Source: Populus alba (lineage: Eukaryota; Streptophyta; Magnoliopsida; Malpighiales; Salicaceae). From it: DNA of 64,000 bases. Of this stretch, positions 12,001 through 24,279 are shown piece by piece. The stretch is taken from positions 11,627,991 to 11,691,990 of the forward strand of contig NC_133302.1 of assembly GCF_005239225.2 (NCBI RefSeq), read 5' to 3'. The notes below the pieces were generated by a model that was given only the letters and a program-made list of their open reading frames with translations, was not told the DNA's origin and made no database searches. Numbering within the stretch: the stretch's first letter is position 1; every line of letters starts with the position of its first letter. Both the position numbers and the translations under genes were made by a program.

Positions 12001-13970
12001 TATTTCCTAGATGGCTATTCAGGTTACAACCAAATTGAAATTGCATTGGAAGATCAAGAGAAGACTACTTTCACATGTCCATTTGGTACTTTTGCATATC
12101 GAAGAATGCTTTTTGGATTATGTAATACACCAGCCACATTTCAAAGATGCATGCTTAGCATATTCAGTGATATGGTTGAATGTTTCTTTGAGATTTTTAT
12201 GGATGATTTTTCTATTTTTGGTGATTCATTTGATAATTGTTTAACTAACTTGGAAAAGGTTTTGAACATGTGTGAGGAGAAGAATCTTGTACTGAATTGG
12301 GAAAAATGTCACTTTATGGTAACAAACGACATTGCACTTGGTCATATTGTTTCATTAAAAGGAATTGAGGTTGACAAATCTAAAATCGAGTTAATTGTTA
12401 ACTTGCCAACACCAAAATCTATTAAAGTTGTTAGATCATTCTTAGGACATGCTGGTTTTTACAAAAGGTTCATCAAAGATTTTAGTGTAATATCTAAATG
12501 TAATCTTCTAACAAAGGAAAATGTTTATGAATGGACACTAAACAATGTGAAAAAGCTTTTGTTAAACTTAAAAGCTTGCTTACTTCTGCTCCTGTCATTC
12601 AACCTCCTAATTGGTCACTACTTTTTGAAATAATGTGTGGCGCTAGTGATTATGTCGTGGGTGCTGTCTTGGGATAAAGAAAAGATAAGAAACCTTATAT
12701 GATTTACTATGCAAGTAAAACTTTAAATAGTGCTCAAATGAATTACACTACCACTAAAAAAGAATTACTTGCAGTAGTATTTACATGTGACAAGTTCAGG
12801 TCTTATCTTGTTGGCTCACTTGTTATTGTTTTTAGTGATCATGCAGCATTGAAATATCTTCTTTCTAAGAAAGATTCTAAGGCTAGATTGGTGCAGTGGA
12901 TTTTGTTACTTCAAGAATTTGATATCACAATTAAAGACAAGAAAGGCACTGAAAATGTTGTCGCAGATCATTTATCAAGATTGACAACCGATTCGAGATC
13001 TGACATCACACTAATCGATAACTACTTTCCTAATGAATCTTTATTTTTTTGTCTCTACAATGCCTTGGTTTGCTAATATTGTTAATTTTTCTTGTTTCAG
13101 GACAATTGCCAGCTCATTGGAGTACCCAAGACAAAAAAAAGTTCTTGAACAAAGTGAAGAACCTTTATTGGGATGACTCTTATTTATTCAAATATTATCC
13201 TGATCAAATATTTCATAGATGCATTCCTGACAATGAGGTAAGTAGTGTCATTAATTTTTGTTATTCTGAGGCATGTGGGGGTCATTTCTCATCAAGAAAG
13301 ACAATTGCAAAAATCTTACAGAGTGGATTTTACTAGCCCATCATGTTCAACTACTCACATGCATTCTACAAGACTTGTGAAAATTGTCAAAAGTTGGGAT
13401 TTATTTCAAACGTCACATGATGCCTTTAAATCCTATTCTTGTCATTGAGATCTTTGACTGTTGGGGTATAGATTTCATGGGTCCATTTCCTCCATCATTT
13501 GGTTTCTTGTACATAGTAGTCGCAGTAGATTATATTTCAAAATGGATAGAAGCAATTCCAAGTCGAAACAATGATCACAAAACAGTGATAAAGTTTTTAA
13601 AAGAAAATATTTTAAGTCGATTTGGAATCCCTCAAGTTATGATAAGTGATGGTGGAACACATTTTTTCTACAACAAGTCATTTGAGTCTTTAATGAAGAA
13701 TTATGGAATCACACATAAAGTTGCCACCCCTTATCACCCTCAGACAAGTGGACAGGTAGAACTTGCTAGTAGGGAGATCAAACAGATCTTGGAGAAAACA
13801 GTGAACCCTAATCGAAAAGACTAGTCTTTAAGACTTAATGATGCACTTTGGGCTTATCGAACTGCTTATAAAACATCATTAGGTATGTCACCTTATAGAC
13901 TAGTCTAGGAAAAACCTTGTCACTTACCTGTAGAACTTGAACATAAAGCTTATTGGGCTATTAAAGCTTT
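9033..13970 (+). pseudogene. Athila-1 gag-pol, degenerate and 3'-truncated
   Basis: Remains of a complete Athila gag-pol in the order gag, protease, RT, RNase H, integrase. Visible pieces are: the gag start region (MAEEDNQS from 9099); a CX2CX4HX4C zinc knuckle at about 9946-9990; the protease motif DLGAS near 10900-10920; RT with CIDYRKLN (11900) and FMDD (about 12200); RNase H with [11 protein letters not shown] (12830-12870); and integrase core [11 protein letters not shown] to [10 protein letters not shown] (13460-13760). Frames are broken by many stops, e.g. 9280, 9760, 11398, 11890 and 13335. Compared with the copy at 37-42 kb most stops are C-to-T or G-to-A changes. Coding similarity stops at about 13970, where pol is joined to mid-LTR sequence. 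Confidence 0.9.
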
Positions 13971-14861
13971 CAAATCAAATCAATAGTTCCAAAATTTAGC
14001 CTATAAAAGGAGGCATTTTCCATACATTTAGGCATCTTGGTGTTCAAATCAAGACCATGCTCTTGCTCTCTTTCTTTGTATTTTGTAATGTTTAAGTTTT
14101 ATTTTATGTTATATTAATCTCTTGTTTGTGTTTTTCATTTCCTTTCCTTTACTTATATAATTATGTTCTTATCTTGTTTATTTATGTTTCTTTCTTTCAT
14201 TATGTATGTCAAGGTGAAAAGGTTACCCTAATGGTGTAAAAATAAGTATAGTATAAACTGAACATGGACTTTAATGCTTGATACTAACATGTTTTATATT
14301 TATTATGTTGCTCACTCTTAATACCTTGCTTGTTAAATGGTTAATCTAGATTTGTGTTGAACAACCCTTGGTACAACAAATACTTAGCACTTTCATAGCC
14401 CAACCGTATGGTATAACCTACACCTGTGCTATGAAAGGAACTTGATTTGTTGTTACCATAAGCTATCACCATGAAGACACACTTGTTTGAAATACTATTA
14501 GTGGATCCTCTAACCTTGACATTTGTTTTTATCATTATTTAATCCTCACATTAATCTTACATCTCCAAGTTCTCTTTATTATTACTATTACTATTACTAT
14601 TACTATTACTATTACTATTATTACTACTACTACTACTAGTATTACTATTATTATTATTATTATTATTACTACTACTACTACTAATTATTATTGTTGTTGT
14701 TGTTTTTATTGTTGTTATCATTATTATTTTTATTGTTGTGTTATTGTTATTTATAATGTATATAGTTAACCTCCCTGTGGTTCGATCCCGGTCTTGCTGA
14801 GTTATTTATTACTTCGACATTCCTACACTTGGGAGAAGACATCAATCTTTTGGTCGTGTCA
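13971..14861 (+). repeat. partial Athila LTR (3' half) joined to pol
   Basis: Corresponds to 7893-8883 of the first LTR: it starts at the block before the TATA box (tataaaagg at 14002-14010) and ends GTCGTGTCA at 14861. The first half of the LTR and the end of pol are missing. The join around 13970 shares a few bases (TCAA) with both parents. The trinucleotide tract (att/act/gtt)n is at 14577-14754. Because a primer site and gag follow, this is best read as the 5' LTR of a second copy. Confidence 0.85.
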
Positions 14862-14867
14862 ACTTTT

Positions 14868-14885
14868 TGGCGCCGTTGCTGGAGA
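14868..14885 (+). other. primer-binding site, tRNA-Asp type (Athila-2)
   Basis: TGGCGCCGTTGCTGGAGA, two mismatches from the Athila tRNA-Asp site, six bases after the LTR end at 14861. Confidence 0.85.
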
Positions 14886-15093
14886 GGTAAATTCTTGTAT
14901 AAATTATAATATTTATTTTAATTTCTCTTTTCACTTTTCATTTTATCTAACTTTTGTTTCCTTTATTTTGTTTTGTTTCTTTTTCTACTCTTTTGTTTTC
15001 TTCCTTTTATTCTCTTCTTATACGTGCGTGAGAGTTTGGTCACGTACATTAAGTGGTAGACTTTGTAGGGTATCCTTGTCATTTTTAGAAAAC

Positions 15094-15555
15094 ATGGCCA
15101 AAGAAGATAATCAATCGCTTTATAATGAGAATAACCATGTGAGAACACTTAGAGACCACATGAATCCCACAAGAACAAGTGCACCCTCATGCATAGTTTT
15201 CCCTCCTGATGCATCTCATTTTAATTTTAAACCAGACATTATTCAACTTTTACCTTCTTTTCATGGCTTAGACCTAGAAAATCCATACGTGCATTTAAGG
15301 GAATTTGAGGAGGTCTGTAACACCTATAATGACTCAAATTGTAATATGAACACCATTAGATTAAAGCTTTTTTTTCTTTTTCATTAAAAGATAAAGCTAA
15401 AACATGGCTATAAAATTTGAGACCAGGATCTATTCGTGCTTGGGATGAAATGCAACAATAATTTTTAAAAAAGATTTTTTCCGTCTCACAGAACAAACTC
15501 TTTCAAAAGACAAATCATCATGTTCACTCAAAATCCAGGAGAAACATTTTACCAA
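15094..15555 (+). pseudogene. Athila-2 gag, 5' fragment
   Basis: The frame starting MAKEDNQS (ATG 15094; open upstream too) matches the first part of Athila gag, including SAPSCIVFPPDASHFNF and FHGLDLENPY. It stops at 15387 through a frameshift. Degenerate gag sequence continues on other frames to about 15555, where similarity ends abruptly inside the gag core. Nothing of pol follows. Confidence 0.85.
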
Positions 15556-15559
15556 TATT

Positions 15560-15950
15560 CAAAATATTTTATTTTTTGACAAACATCATCTTTTTCTTTA
15601 CAAATCCTATCTATTTTCTTTTTAGTGTGCTTTTTAACCCTCACACATCGAATAATGTGTTTTTTTCCCTATCTATTTTCTTCTGAGCACGTTTTCTAGG
15701 TCTCTCAGATCGGATTGTGCATTATTTTGCCCTATATTTTTCTTTCTAAGTGTGCTTTCTATTTGTATCCATTTTCTTTTGAGTGCACTTTCTAGCCCTC
15801 AACTGTCAAATAGTGTGCCTGCAAGCCCTGTGTATTTATTTTTTTAGTTTAGTTTTTCAGCCCTCATATCCTAAATAGTGCACTTTCTAGCCATATCTTT
15901 TTCATTTTTAGTGTGCTTCCAAGCCCTCACTTCTGACACTTTTGGAAGGA
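15560..15950 (+). repeat. diverged minisatellite, roughly 60-75 bp unit
   Basis: Five to six imperfect copies of a unit built from cctatctattttcttt, then gagtgtgctttctagccct and a (tc)aaatagtgtg-like end. Spacing is irregular. Such arrays occur in non-coding parts of plant Gypsy elements. Here the array sits between the truncated Athila gag and repeat R2. Confidence 0.6.
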
Positions 15951-16067
15951 TTGATCATTTATTGATATGAAAAATCCACAATCTTCCATCTTTTCTTCTC
16001 TACAAGCTTACTATATAAAGTTTCTTTCGAGACCTTTTGTCGTAAGCTTGTAAAGAGGGGGAAACTA

Positions 16068-17060
16068 TCATAACCTAAATTTGAGTTTCCCTTAAAATTG
16101 TCTTTTTCTTTTAAAAAAACCAAGAAAATGAGAATAAAAAAGACTAGCAACTTGGCAAAAACAGGCTAAGAAGAGTTTCAAAAGCATGGAGGAATTGAAC
16201 TAAGATTTTGAACAAAAATCAAGAATCCAATTGTACCCAAGATCAGAAGACAATGTAAATTCAAGGTCAAATTAAATAATTATTGGATGAATTTGCATAA
16301 AAGTTAAGTCTAAGGACTTGATTAGACTCTTATTAGGCCAATTTTATTTAATCATGGCCCAATTAAAAGTTTAATTAAGTTTAAGAATTCAATTAAATTA
16401 AAAGATTTAGTTAAGTGTTAGGACTTAATTAGATTTTTAATGGGTCAAATTAATTTTATTAGGGGCTTAATTGGTGAGAAATTAAGTTTGAAAGCTTAAT
16501 TTGGGTTTAATTGAGAAGATTTGAATTTTAAAGGACCAGATTTTTTTAAAACTCAATTGGGTGAAATTAGAGATAAAATTATTGAAAATCAAAAGTTAGG
16601 GGGGTCAATTAAGGGTCTAATTAAACAAATTCAACACCAAGGACCTTTTTGCAGAAGACATAAATTTAGGTGCCAAATTATGTTCAAAATAGTGGTGAAA
16701 TTAAAGAAATTAGAAGTTTGAAGAATAAAATTGAAAATATCTAAGACCAAAGATCAAGTTGAAAAACATGTTGAAATTAGGAGATGTTTTTTAAACTTGA
16801 CAGAGGTGAAATTAAATTGATTCTTAAAATTAAAATTTGATTGAGGACTTAATTAAACAAATTGAAAGATTAAGGGCTAAAATTCAAAGAGGAAGTTTGA
16901 AACCTAAATTAAATGAAATGGTGCGTTTTGGCTTTTTCTTTTTCTTTTTTACCAAAATTATAAGTTTTGGATTAAAAAAACGTTGTTTTGGTCAATAAAA
17001 AAAAATCAGTGTCAGACGACATGTCATCTGTCACTGTTCATTATCTTTTTCAAAAGACCC
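16068..17060 (+). repeat. diverged LTR-like repeat, copy R2
   Basis: Second copy of the repeat seen at 4685-5700. A purine run (gtaaagagggggaaac, about 16051-16066) stands immediately before its start, as a polypurine tract would before a 3' LTR. That supports reading the family as Gypsy LTRs. No coding frame. Confidence 0.55.
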
Positions 17061-19762
17061 ATGAAAAACTGCCCATGTAGCCACTTTTCAGGGTCATTTA
17101 ATGCCTCGTTTCTCTCCCGAATAAGACAAGAAACACACCACCCTCATGACCTGACATTATACTACACCCTCAGTCCTTGTTCGATCGATTTGCTACCCAA
17201 AAAATCACTAAAAAGTTAACCCAAAGTCACTAACCCGACTAGCCTTTGCAACCTATGATGGTGACTTTTGACCAGCAGTTAGGATCCTTCTTGTTTGAAT
17301 CAAGGGCCAAGATTCATGCCCAATAAAGATCAAATTTTTTTTTTCATCCCTTATAAATATGATGAAATTTGTGCAAAACGAAGGGAGAAAGGGGGGGGAG
17401 GGACAACTACAAATCATCATTTTTTTTTAATTGTCCAACTAGCAATGTTTCTCCTCCTCCAACAACTACCATGGGCCATCACTAGCACTTATTGTGCCAC
17501 CAACCAACAACCACCTCTCGCCTAGGTAAGCTTCTTCCTCCTCCTGATTCATTACATTGTATTTTTTTATGGCTTCAACATAGTATGACAACCATGTTTG
17601 CTAGTATTCTTGCCAACAAAACCTTGTCACTAGGTTGGGCTAGTGACAAGGTAAATGGGTTGGACTCAAGCCCATCCTATATCTGGGCTCGGTCCACTCC
17701 ATGTTTATTTTAAAAAAAATGAGAGAATAAGGTTTGTTGGACTAGCTGCTTGCCCAATAAAAATCAGGTTGGGCTGGGCCTTAGCCTAACTTTTGTGCAT
17801 TCCTTAGGCCTAATAGACCTGACTCATATAGTTGGGCCAAGCCTAGCCCAAAAGTTAAGGGCGTGTTTGGCTCGCCCCATTTTTTCTCAAGAAATAAGAC
17901 CAGTTTGACCCCTACAAGTGTTTTTGCTAAAAACACCCTAAGCCTTTCCTTTGAGCTTTCAATTTATTTATATTTGTGTGTCTAGCTAGACAAACTTTTA
18001 AAATTTTCAAAAAAAATCTGAAAAAAATTTGGGATCATTTCAAAATTATTTGTGAGTCGCTCGTATGCTTTTCTAGTAATTTTTCTTGATATCAGATTGT
18101 AGACTTATATTATAAATACAAACCCGATATTAAAAATACCTAATGTTTCTAAAAAAAAGTTCAAAAAAATTAGAAAATTAAAAAAAAATTATTTATTTCA
18201 AAACATAAAAAATATATTTTTTTTTCAAGAATTTCATTGGGTTGTAGACTTACACTATAAAATACAAACTCAATATTAAAAATACCTAATTTTCTCTGAA
18301 ATTTTAAAAAAACAATCTAAAAGGTTCAAAAACAATTCCCCATTTCAAAAACACAAAAAAAATATGATTTTTCTTAATGCATAAGGACAAATTCTAAAGT
18401 TTTTCATGCATATTAAAAAAAAAAAAAAAAAATCGCATTTTATCTTGCAAAATAAATATTATAACCAGTTTATACTTATCCATTAGGATTGGTAAAAATA
18501 CCAAAAATCCCTTAACAATTAATTTGCTTAAATGATATTTAGAGCATTAGGATTTCGTTGTAGACTTTAATATTTGGAAGTATAAAATTACACTATAAAG
18601 TATACCTTCAAGTTTTAAAGATGTTAAATATAAAATAAATGCATTGCTAAAACTTATGCTTTAGAATGGTTAGGATTTAAACCGATAAGGTAGAGATTTT
18701 CTCACAAAAAAATATCTATCTTGAATCTTGATGAGACCCACAGATAAAAACATGTCTTAGATTAATAACCAATCAATGATGCAGTTTACTATAGGTAGGG
18801 TATACTCAGAGTGATACATCTTTTCATTGCACAACTAGTCCCCTTATCTAAACTCTCATAAATCAAAAGTTTTTCAATGACCATGATACTAGGTAGTGAC
18901 TCACTTTAATCATAACTTTATGATTAACCCAAAACACTCCTCATTTCTAAAAGACAGCTCTGCCATTTAATGTCATGCACATCATGACATTGACTCCTAG
19001 TTTCCTTGGTGAATCACGTCCTATCTTTTCTTGGACAATTTGCACTCTTCTTAGATGTGGTTAACTGTATCCTTCTTATCCATGTTTGGTAGTGAACATT
19101 GTTCTTACTTAGTCAATATATAAATGTTTATTTTTTTCTATAAACACATTCATTCTTGTGTAAATACCACTAATGGATGGATAATTAGATAGCTTGTGGA
19201 TTTACTATAACATAAGCTTTAGAAGATCTTTTCATGTGTGATTGATGTTTTTTTAAGAACAAGGTATTCTTCATGTCATTAGATAGGTTTTGATTGATAT
19301 TGAATCATATGGATCATTGTTGAGGGGAAAATTTTAAAATTTTAATGTATTTATGCCTCATAAACTTACGAACCATATTTTTTTCTAGTTTGATTTTTTG
19401 ACATCATTAATTTGTAATTGTGTTTATATTTTCTTTTACTGGCATCTCAATCTATTGATTTGTAAGATAATCAATATGTTGATTGATTGTTGATTCTTTA
19501 ATTAATATTCTACATGTTATTTTTTTTTCCAATAAAAAAATTATAATTAAAAACTTAATTTCAAGGAAAAGTAAGTATTGGCCTCACAAATCAAGCCAAG
19601 TGCTGAGTTTTTAACTTTACTTTAACGGTTAAGACAAAGGATGACAAACTAGAAAAACAATAAAGAAAAGCGACAAAAATAAAAATAAATTGTAAAGAAA
19701 AGCAATAAACAAAAGTTGTAAACTACAATAAACGAAACAAAGAAAGCTTGTGAATAAATTTT

Positions 19763-19797
19763 ATGTGTGTGTGTGAGAGAGAGAGAGAGAGGGGGGG
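19763..19797 (+). repeat. compound microsatellite (tg)n(ga)n then poly-G
   Basis: Runs of tg and ga dinucleotides followed by seven G. Confidence 0.95.
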
Positions 19798-20064
19798 TCA
19801 TCCTTTATATTTGTTAGATAGCTTTTTGTAATGTTATTTCATATAAATTTAAAATTTTAATTTTATACAAACTATTTAAGTTAAATAAGGAGTATATAAT
19901 CTTAATTTTAGTATAATTTGTATTTCTTATTCGCTCACAGTATATGTTTTTATTATACTGCAACATCTATCTTATTGTGTTTGTCCTATTCATGACTTTG
20001 TTGATTGATATTGTGAATCTTCATCTTCTACTTGATAATTTATTTCAACTTGTCATTCTACCTT

Positions 20065-20067
<3 letters not shown>

Positions 20068-20098
<31 letters not shown>
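20068..20098 (+). repeat. (at)n microsatellite
   Basis: About 15 uninterrupted at/ta units, likely polymorphic. Confidence 0.95.
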
Positions 20099-20103
<5 letters not shown>

Positions 20104-20760
20104 GAGTAATCACACAATATATTCGAAAGCTATCAAACTATGTAAATTAGATAAGGAATATATTATTTTTGGTATAAACAGGAACACCACTCACAACAAT
20201 CAGCTTCATATTTTCTTACCTTACTTTTATTCGAGAGCTATCAATTTTTTTTCTTTAATATTTCCAGATCAAACATTCCTTGACCAAGTACTGGTTTGAG
20301 AAATATAGACAATTCAAAGTTAAAAGCACAACGAACCCACGTCTGTCTTCCAAGTAGGCACGACAACGTTGTTGAGATAGAGTTGGAAACAGCTGTGGCC
20401 TCATGGCAGCTTCTAACAGCTTCTATTCAATAGGCTTGTTCCTTTGCTCTTTGTTCAAAATTTCGTATGAGGTGCACAATTTCATCTTAAATCATCTCAC
20501 CATCTCTTTGCAAGCTATTAAACAGTTTTATCAATCATGGATTAGCAGATTGGAAACATAAAAAATACGATCAAATGACACAGAGCCAGTTCCGTGGCTT
20601 GTCAATGATTTAATATAACAAAACTTAGAAGTTTCTAATCAATTCCTTGGATTATTAAATCTACAAATCTGTACGGCCACATGAACTTTAGTGGAACCAA
20701 GTTGGGTTTTTCTTATCACGAAGGAAGTTTGAAGTGGCTGATCTTGAATTCACTCTGCAC

Positions 20761-23626
20761 TTATAATGCAATTGGTTTTCTTGGTCCGAAAATCAAAGTT
20801 TTTATGGCATTTACAAGTGCTTGAGGATTTAGAGTAGCATCAACTTTACATATTGCTTCAGAATCATCTATCTGAAGCAACTCCAACTGAGATTGCAACA
20901 GCTTTGCCGGCATGAAATGCTTCCCTTCTGCAGCTCTTTTATCTAATCGCTCCGCAAGCACCTCAGCCTTGGCATCCAGCAACACGAACTTAACTGCACT
21001 GTTAAAGCTTCCATGATGGTAATTACAGTCTGCAGATCTTAAAATTTCTCGATATTGTTTCTGCAGAGCAGAACAGCTGAGCACTACAGTTTTTCCACTG
21101 ATCAAGCTCTCCCTTAAAGCATCTTGTAGGATTTCAAGCCATGGAATCCGGTCTTCCTCTGTTAGAGGTATTCCTTGATGCATTTTGTCTATAGTGATGG
21201 GGGGGGGGGGGGGCAAGAGTAAGTGATAGGACGCAAGAATGTAAAGAAATTTAATAAATGCATGAAGACTTTAAAAGCAAACAACAATGCAGTGAGTAGT
21301 TATATTAAAAATACCGAATTAGTTTATAGGTACCTTTGTTTGATTGAGGGTGAAAATCATCAGCATCCAGAAAACTACAGTCCAAAGCTTTGGCCAGAAG
21401 CTCACCTATTGTACTGTTGAAGTACAGACGTTTTTTTTGTTAAATAAAGGGGTTTGAAGCACAGGTTAAGTACGGGAGAAGGGGACATTTTTCCAGTCAG
21501 AGGATTTTTAGTTTTAGCAAGAGTTCGCGATTTCAACTTGTATGGGAGTTCGAACTTACACTATACAGCACATGATCAAGAAAATGAAATATATGCCAAG
21601 TAGATAAGAATATAAAATGCAAGAGAACAAGGAACAAAAGTATATGATATGGACAGGGAAATAATGAATGGTTAAATTCAGATTTGTACTAGCAATATCT
21701 AGTTGATCACTCGACAAGATCTAGTTTCACCAAGCCAATAAAGATGATGGAAATCAGCTTAAGCTTTACAGAAGAGATCAAAAGAGACAGATTTATAAGC
21801 ATCAATCGTTGAATTGGTGAGATAATGGTGAAGCTGGTTCTACTTGGGAGTTAAGTTAGAGTCAATTGGTGGTGGGTTGTTACTGTTCACGTTATTCTAT
21901 CAAGGCACTCTTAATAGCAGCCTCCGCTTCCAAATTTTATTATTTTGTGAGTCTATTTTATGGTTTTTTAAAGTCTTTATTTTATTTGCATCCACTTGCA
22001 CGATCTGTATTAATGCGTTTGGGTGGTTATGATTTATCGTTATACAGGTTAGGTAATTGGCAACTTTAGCTTTATATGTTCTTTTTCCAGCAGTCAATAA
22101 AGTCACAAACAATTCAGCGGTGTGGTTTATGTTGTTGAAAGTGTGAGGCTTTCTAACAAGGAATGATTCCTTGAATAGTTGAACCTACTGGTGTGAGACT
22201 GGTAGTCCATTATTTTCTCATCTTAAACTCTAAATTATCCTATGGTTTACAGTCTCTTAATCCCAAACTTGTTATCCCGCCTGGTCCTACAAAACAATCT
22301 GTTCTGAGTCTAAGAATATTTCTTTGTTGTTGAACATTTGCTTTCTTACTCAGCTACTATGTATTTGAACTGTTGATAGCTCTAAGCAAATTCTCCCTTA
22401 AAAAGGAACACCATAAACATAACTGGGAACACAATCACAGCCGCAATGATGACCTTAAACACATTAGCCACTATATAATGCTTTGAGAACAATAAAGATG
22501 GATATGAATCTTCAAGGGTGGGCAGCTAGCTTTGTTGAGGATATTACGGAAATAAAGAAATAAGAATCACTTTACATGTAGCTATCTCAGATACAAAAGG
22601 GAAGAAACTGTAAAACTTAGAAGCCTAGACATTTTGTTTCTTGTTTTTCCCACAAGGATTGAGGTTGATGCAATGAAACAGTGGACAAGACAATACTGAG
22701 GATTTTAATTCAAGGATGTATGAGATAAGATGAAGGGGAAACGTAAAAACATTGTGGTTGAGGTTCAAAGCTTTTATGATTTCTTAGAACTGATAACAAC
22801 AAAAAGATACATAAGGATAGAACTTACGATTTCCCAGCGCCACTGACACCCATGATTACAATCGCTTTACCTATAAACTCAAAAGAAAAGAACACTATCA
22901 GGATATTAACAAAGAACAATCCCAGAATTGCAACAAAGAGGAAAAGAAGATTAAGTATGTTTGAAGCATTGAATATAGAGACCTTGGAGATCAGAAGCCA
23001 TATTTGGCTAATTACACACACTTGCGTAATCTCAATGTTCTCAAAAGTATGCAGCTCCAAACGCCAATAAAAGTTTCCTTTTAACCCCAACCAAAGAATA
23101 AACGAATGTGACTGCAGGAGATTAGTATGAAAGAAATGAGAGGGCAATCGAATTCCAAACACCTTGCGATAATTTGAGGCACAAAATCCCAATGTAATAC
23201 TGACCCATGGTCCGCATGATTATGGGAATTTAGATGTTGCACATAAAGATTAAGATTCAGGTCAGAGAGATAGATTTCAATTGAAGAAAGGAAATCAAGC
23301 AAGGTCACAATCTGGAAAACATATAAAATGAATGCTATTGATGCCTCTGTTCTTAGTTTAAACCTGATTATACTCGATCTCCAAAATCTGACAGAAACTC
23401 AAGGTTTGAGATGAGCCAACAACATCCGTGAACTTCAAATTTCATGTTTGTTTGACAAGACCAGAGTCCATGGTTCAAAACCAATTTTATATATTCATGC
23501 TGAGGGTGCAATTTGGGCACCATAAATAAACAACATACACTACAGCCTCAAATAATTAATAAGTTCGAAATGTAATCATAAATAACCATTACCTGACAGC
23601 AAATTGATTTCTGTTAAAAGTGGCAT
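20761..23626 (-). CDS. gluconokinase (GntK-type), four coding exons
   Basis: Phosphorylates D-gluconate to 6-phosphogluconate with ATP, feeding the pentose phosphate pathway. Proposed CDS: complement of 23593-23626, 22827-22869, 21334-21413, 20761-21188, total 585 nt = 194 residues, the usual size of this family. All joins keep frame and have GT..AG borders. Exon 2 carries the Walker A motif MGVSGAGKS. Exon 3 gives TIGELLAKALDCSFLDADDF, with the substrate-side DADDFH motif. Exon 4 starts DKMHQGIPLTEEDRIPWL and carries ALQKQYREILR, the lid-type segment RAAEGKHFMPAKLLQSQ, and ends KPIAL. The first exon (start MPLLTEINLLS) is the least sure; initiation could lie elsewhere upstream or at MGVSG. 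The MPPPPP stretch just upstream of exon 4 is intronic and comes from a 15-base poly-G run (21199-21213, + strand). Confidence 0.85.
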
Positions 23627-23756
23627 TCAACAATATAAGTCAGAAATATAAAGAGATGAGTTTGACCTTCTAAAGCAACTGAGGATAAAAATAGAAGACG
23701 GAGAGAGATTACCTAAACGATCTGATCTTTTTAGGCTTGCATCTGCCTGCGGCTGG

Positions 23757-23765
23757 CTTTATATA
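23757..23765 (-). promoter_or_regulatory. TATA box upstream of the gluconokinase gene
   Basis: TATATAAAG on the minus strand, about 130 bases upstream of the proposed ATG. A possible 5' UTR follows with a three-codon upstream ORF (ATGCAAGCCTAA) and a 5' splice-site-like TTTAG/GTAATC at about 23712, so a spliced leader is possible. Confidence 0.5.
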
Positions 23766-24279
23766 TTTTTTTCAGACAAGACCTATGACCAAAATTATTC
23801 CTTCACAGGCAGCAGCTCCTGGCTAAATAACGTTTTGCAGCTGCCCTACCACATTTGGCTACTGCCAGGTCCAACTCGCTTGCTGGACCTAAGTTTGACT
23901 TATCAAAATCAAAGAACCGTCACTCCTCTTTCTTTTTTCTCTTTTAATTACCAGCTTCTCCCCTCAACAAATTTTAAGTTCTTCATCCATGTATAAATTA
24001 ATTAATATATTTATGAAAAAACATTTGCGGCATAAATGAAGACAAATAACCATCACATGCCGCTTGGGACTTAGGTTTTGTATGGTTCACAATTTTTTTA
24101 AAAAAACTAGAATTTAAATATTAATGAGTTATATAACCCAAAGTAACATATGTTGAGTTTCTTGAAATATTCAGCAAAATTAATAAATTTAAAATTCTTT
24201 TCGGAGTTTTAAGGATTTAGCAAATAGATTTAGGGGGTTTATACGAATATTACATAAAGGTAAAATGTTTTTTATGGCT

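Larger units (their letters stand above)
17060..20760. other. intergenic AT-rich DNA, no gene seen
   Basis: Contains poly-A/T-rich stretches, a diverged internal duplication at about 18110-18260 (cccgatattaaaaatacctaat and a similar phrase), and two microsatellites listed separately. No conserved frame, RNA gene or element end was recognised. The part nearest 20760 should include the 3' UTR of the gluconokinase gene. Confidence 0.4.

Noticed and set aside
21189..21216. MPPPPPITI start of the gluconokinase frame
   Set aside because: It is translation of a poly-G/C run in the intron; the exon begins at 21188 after ctatag.
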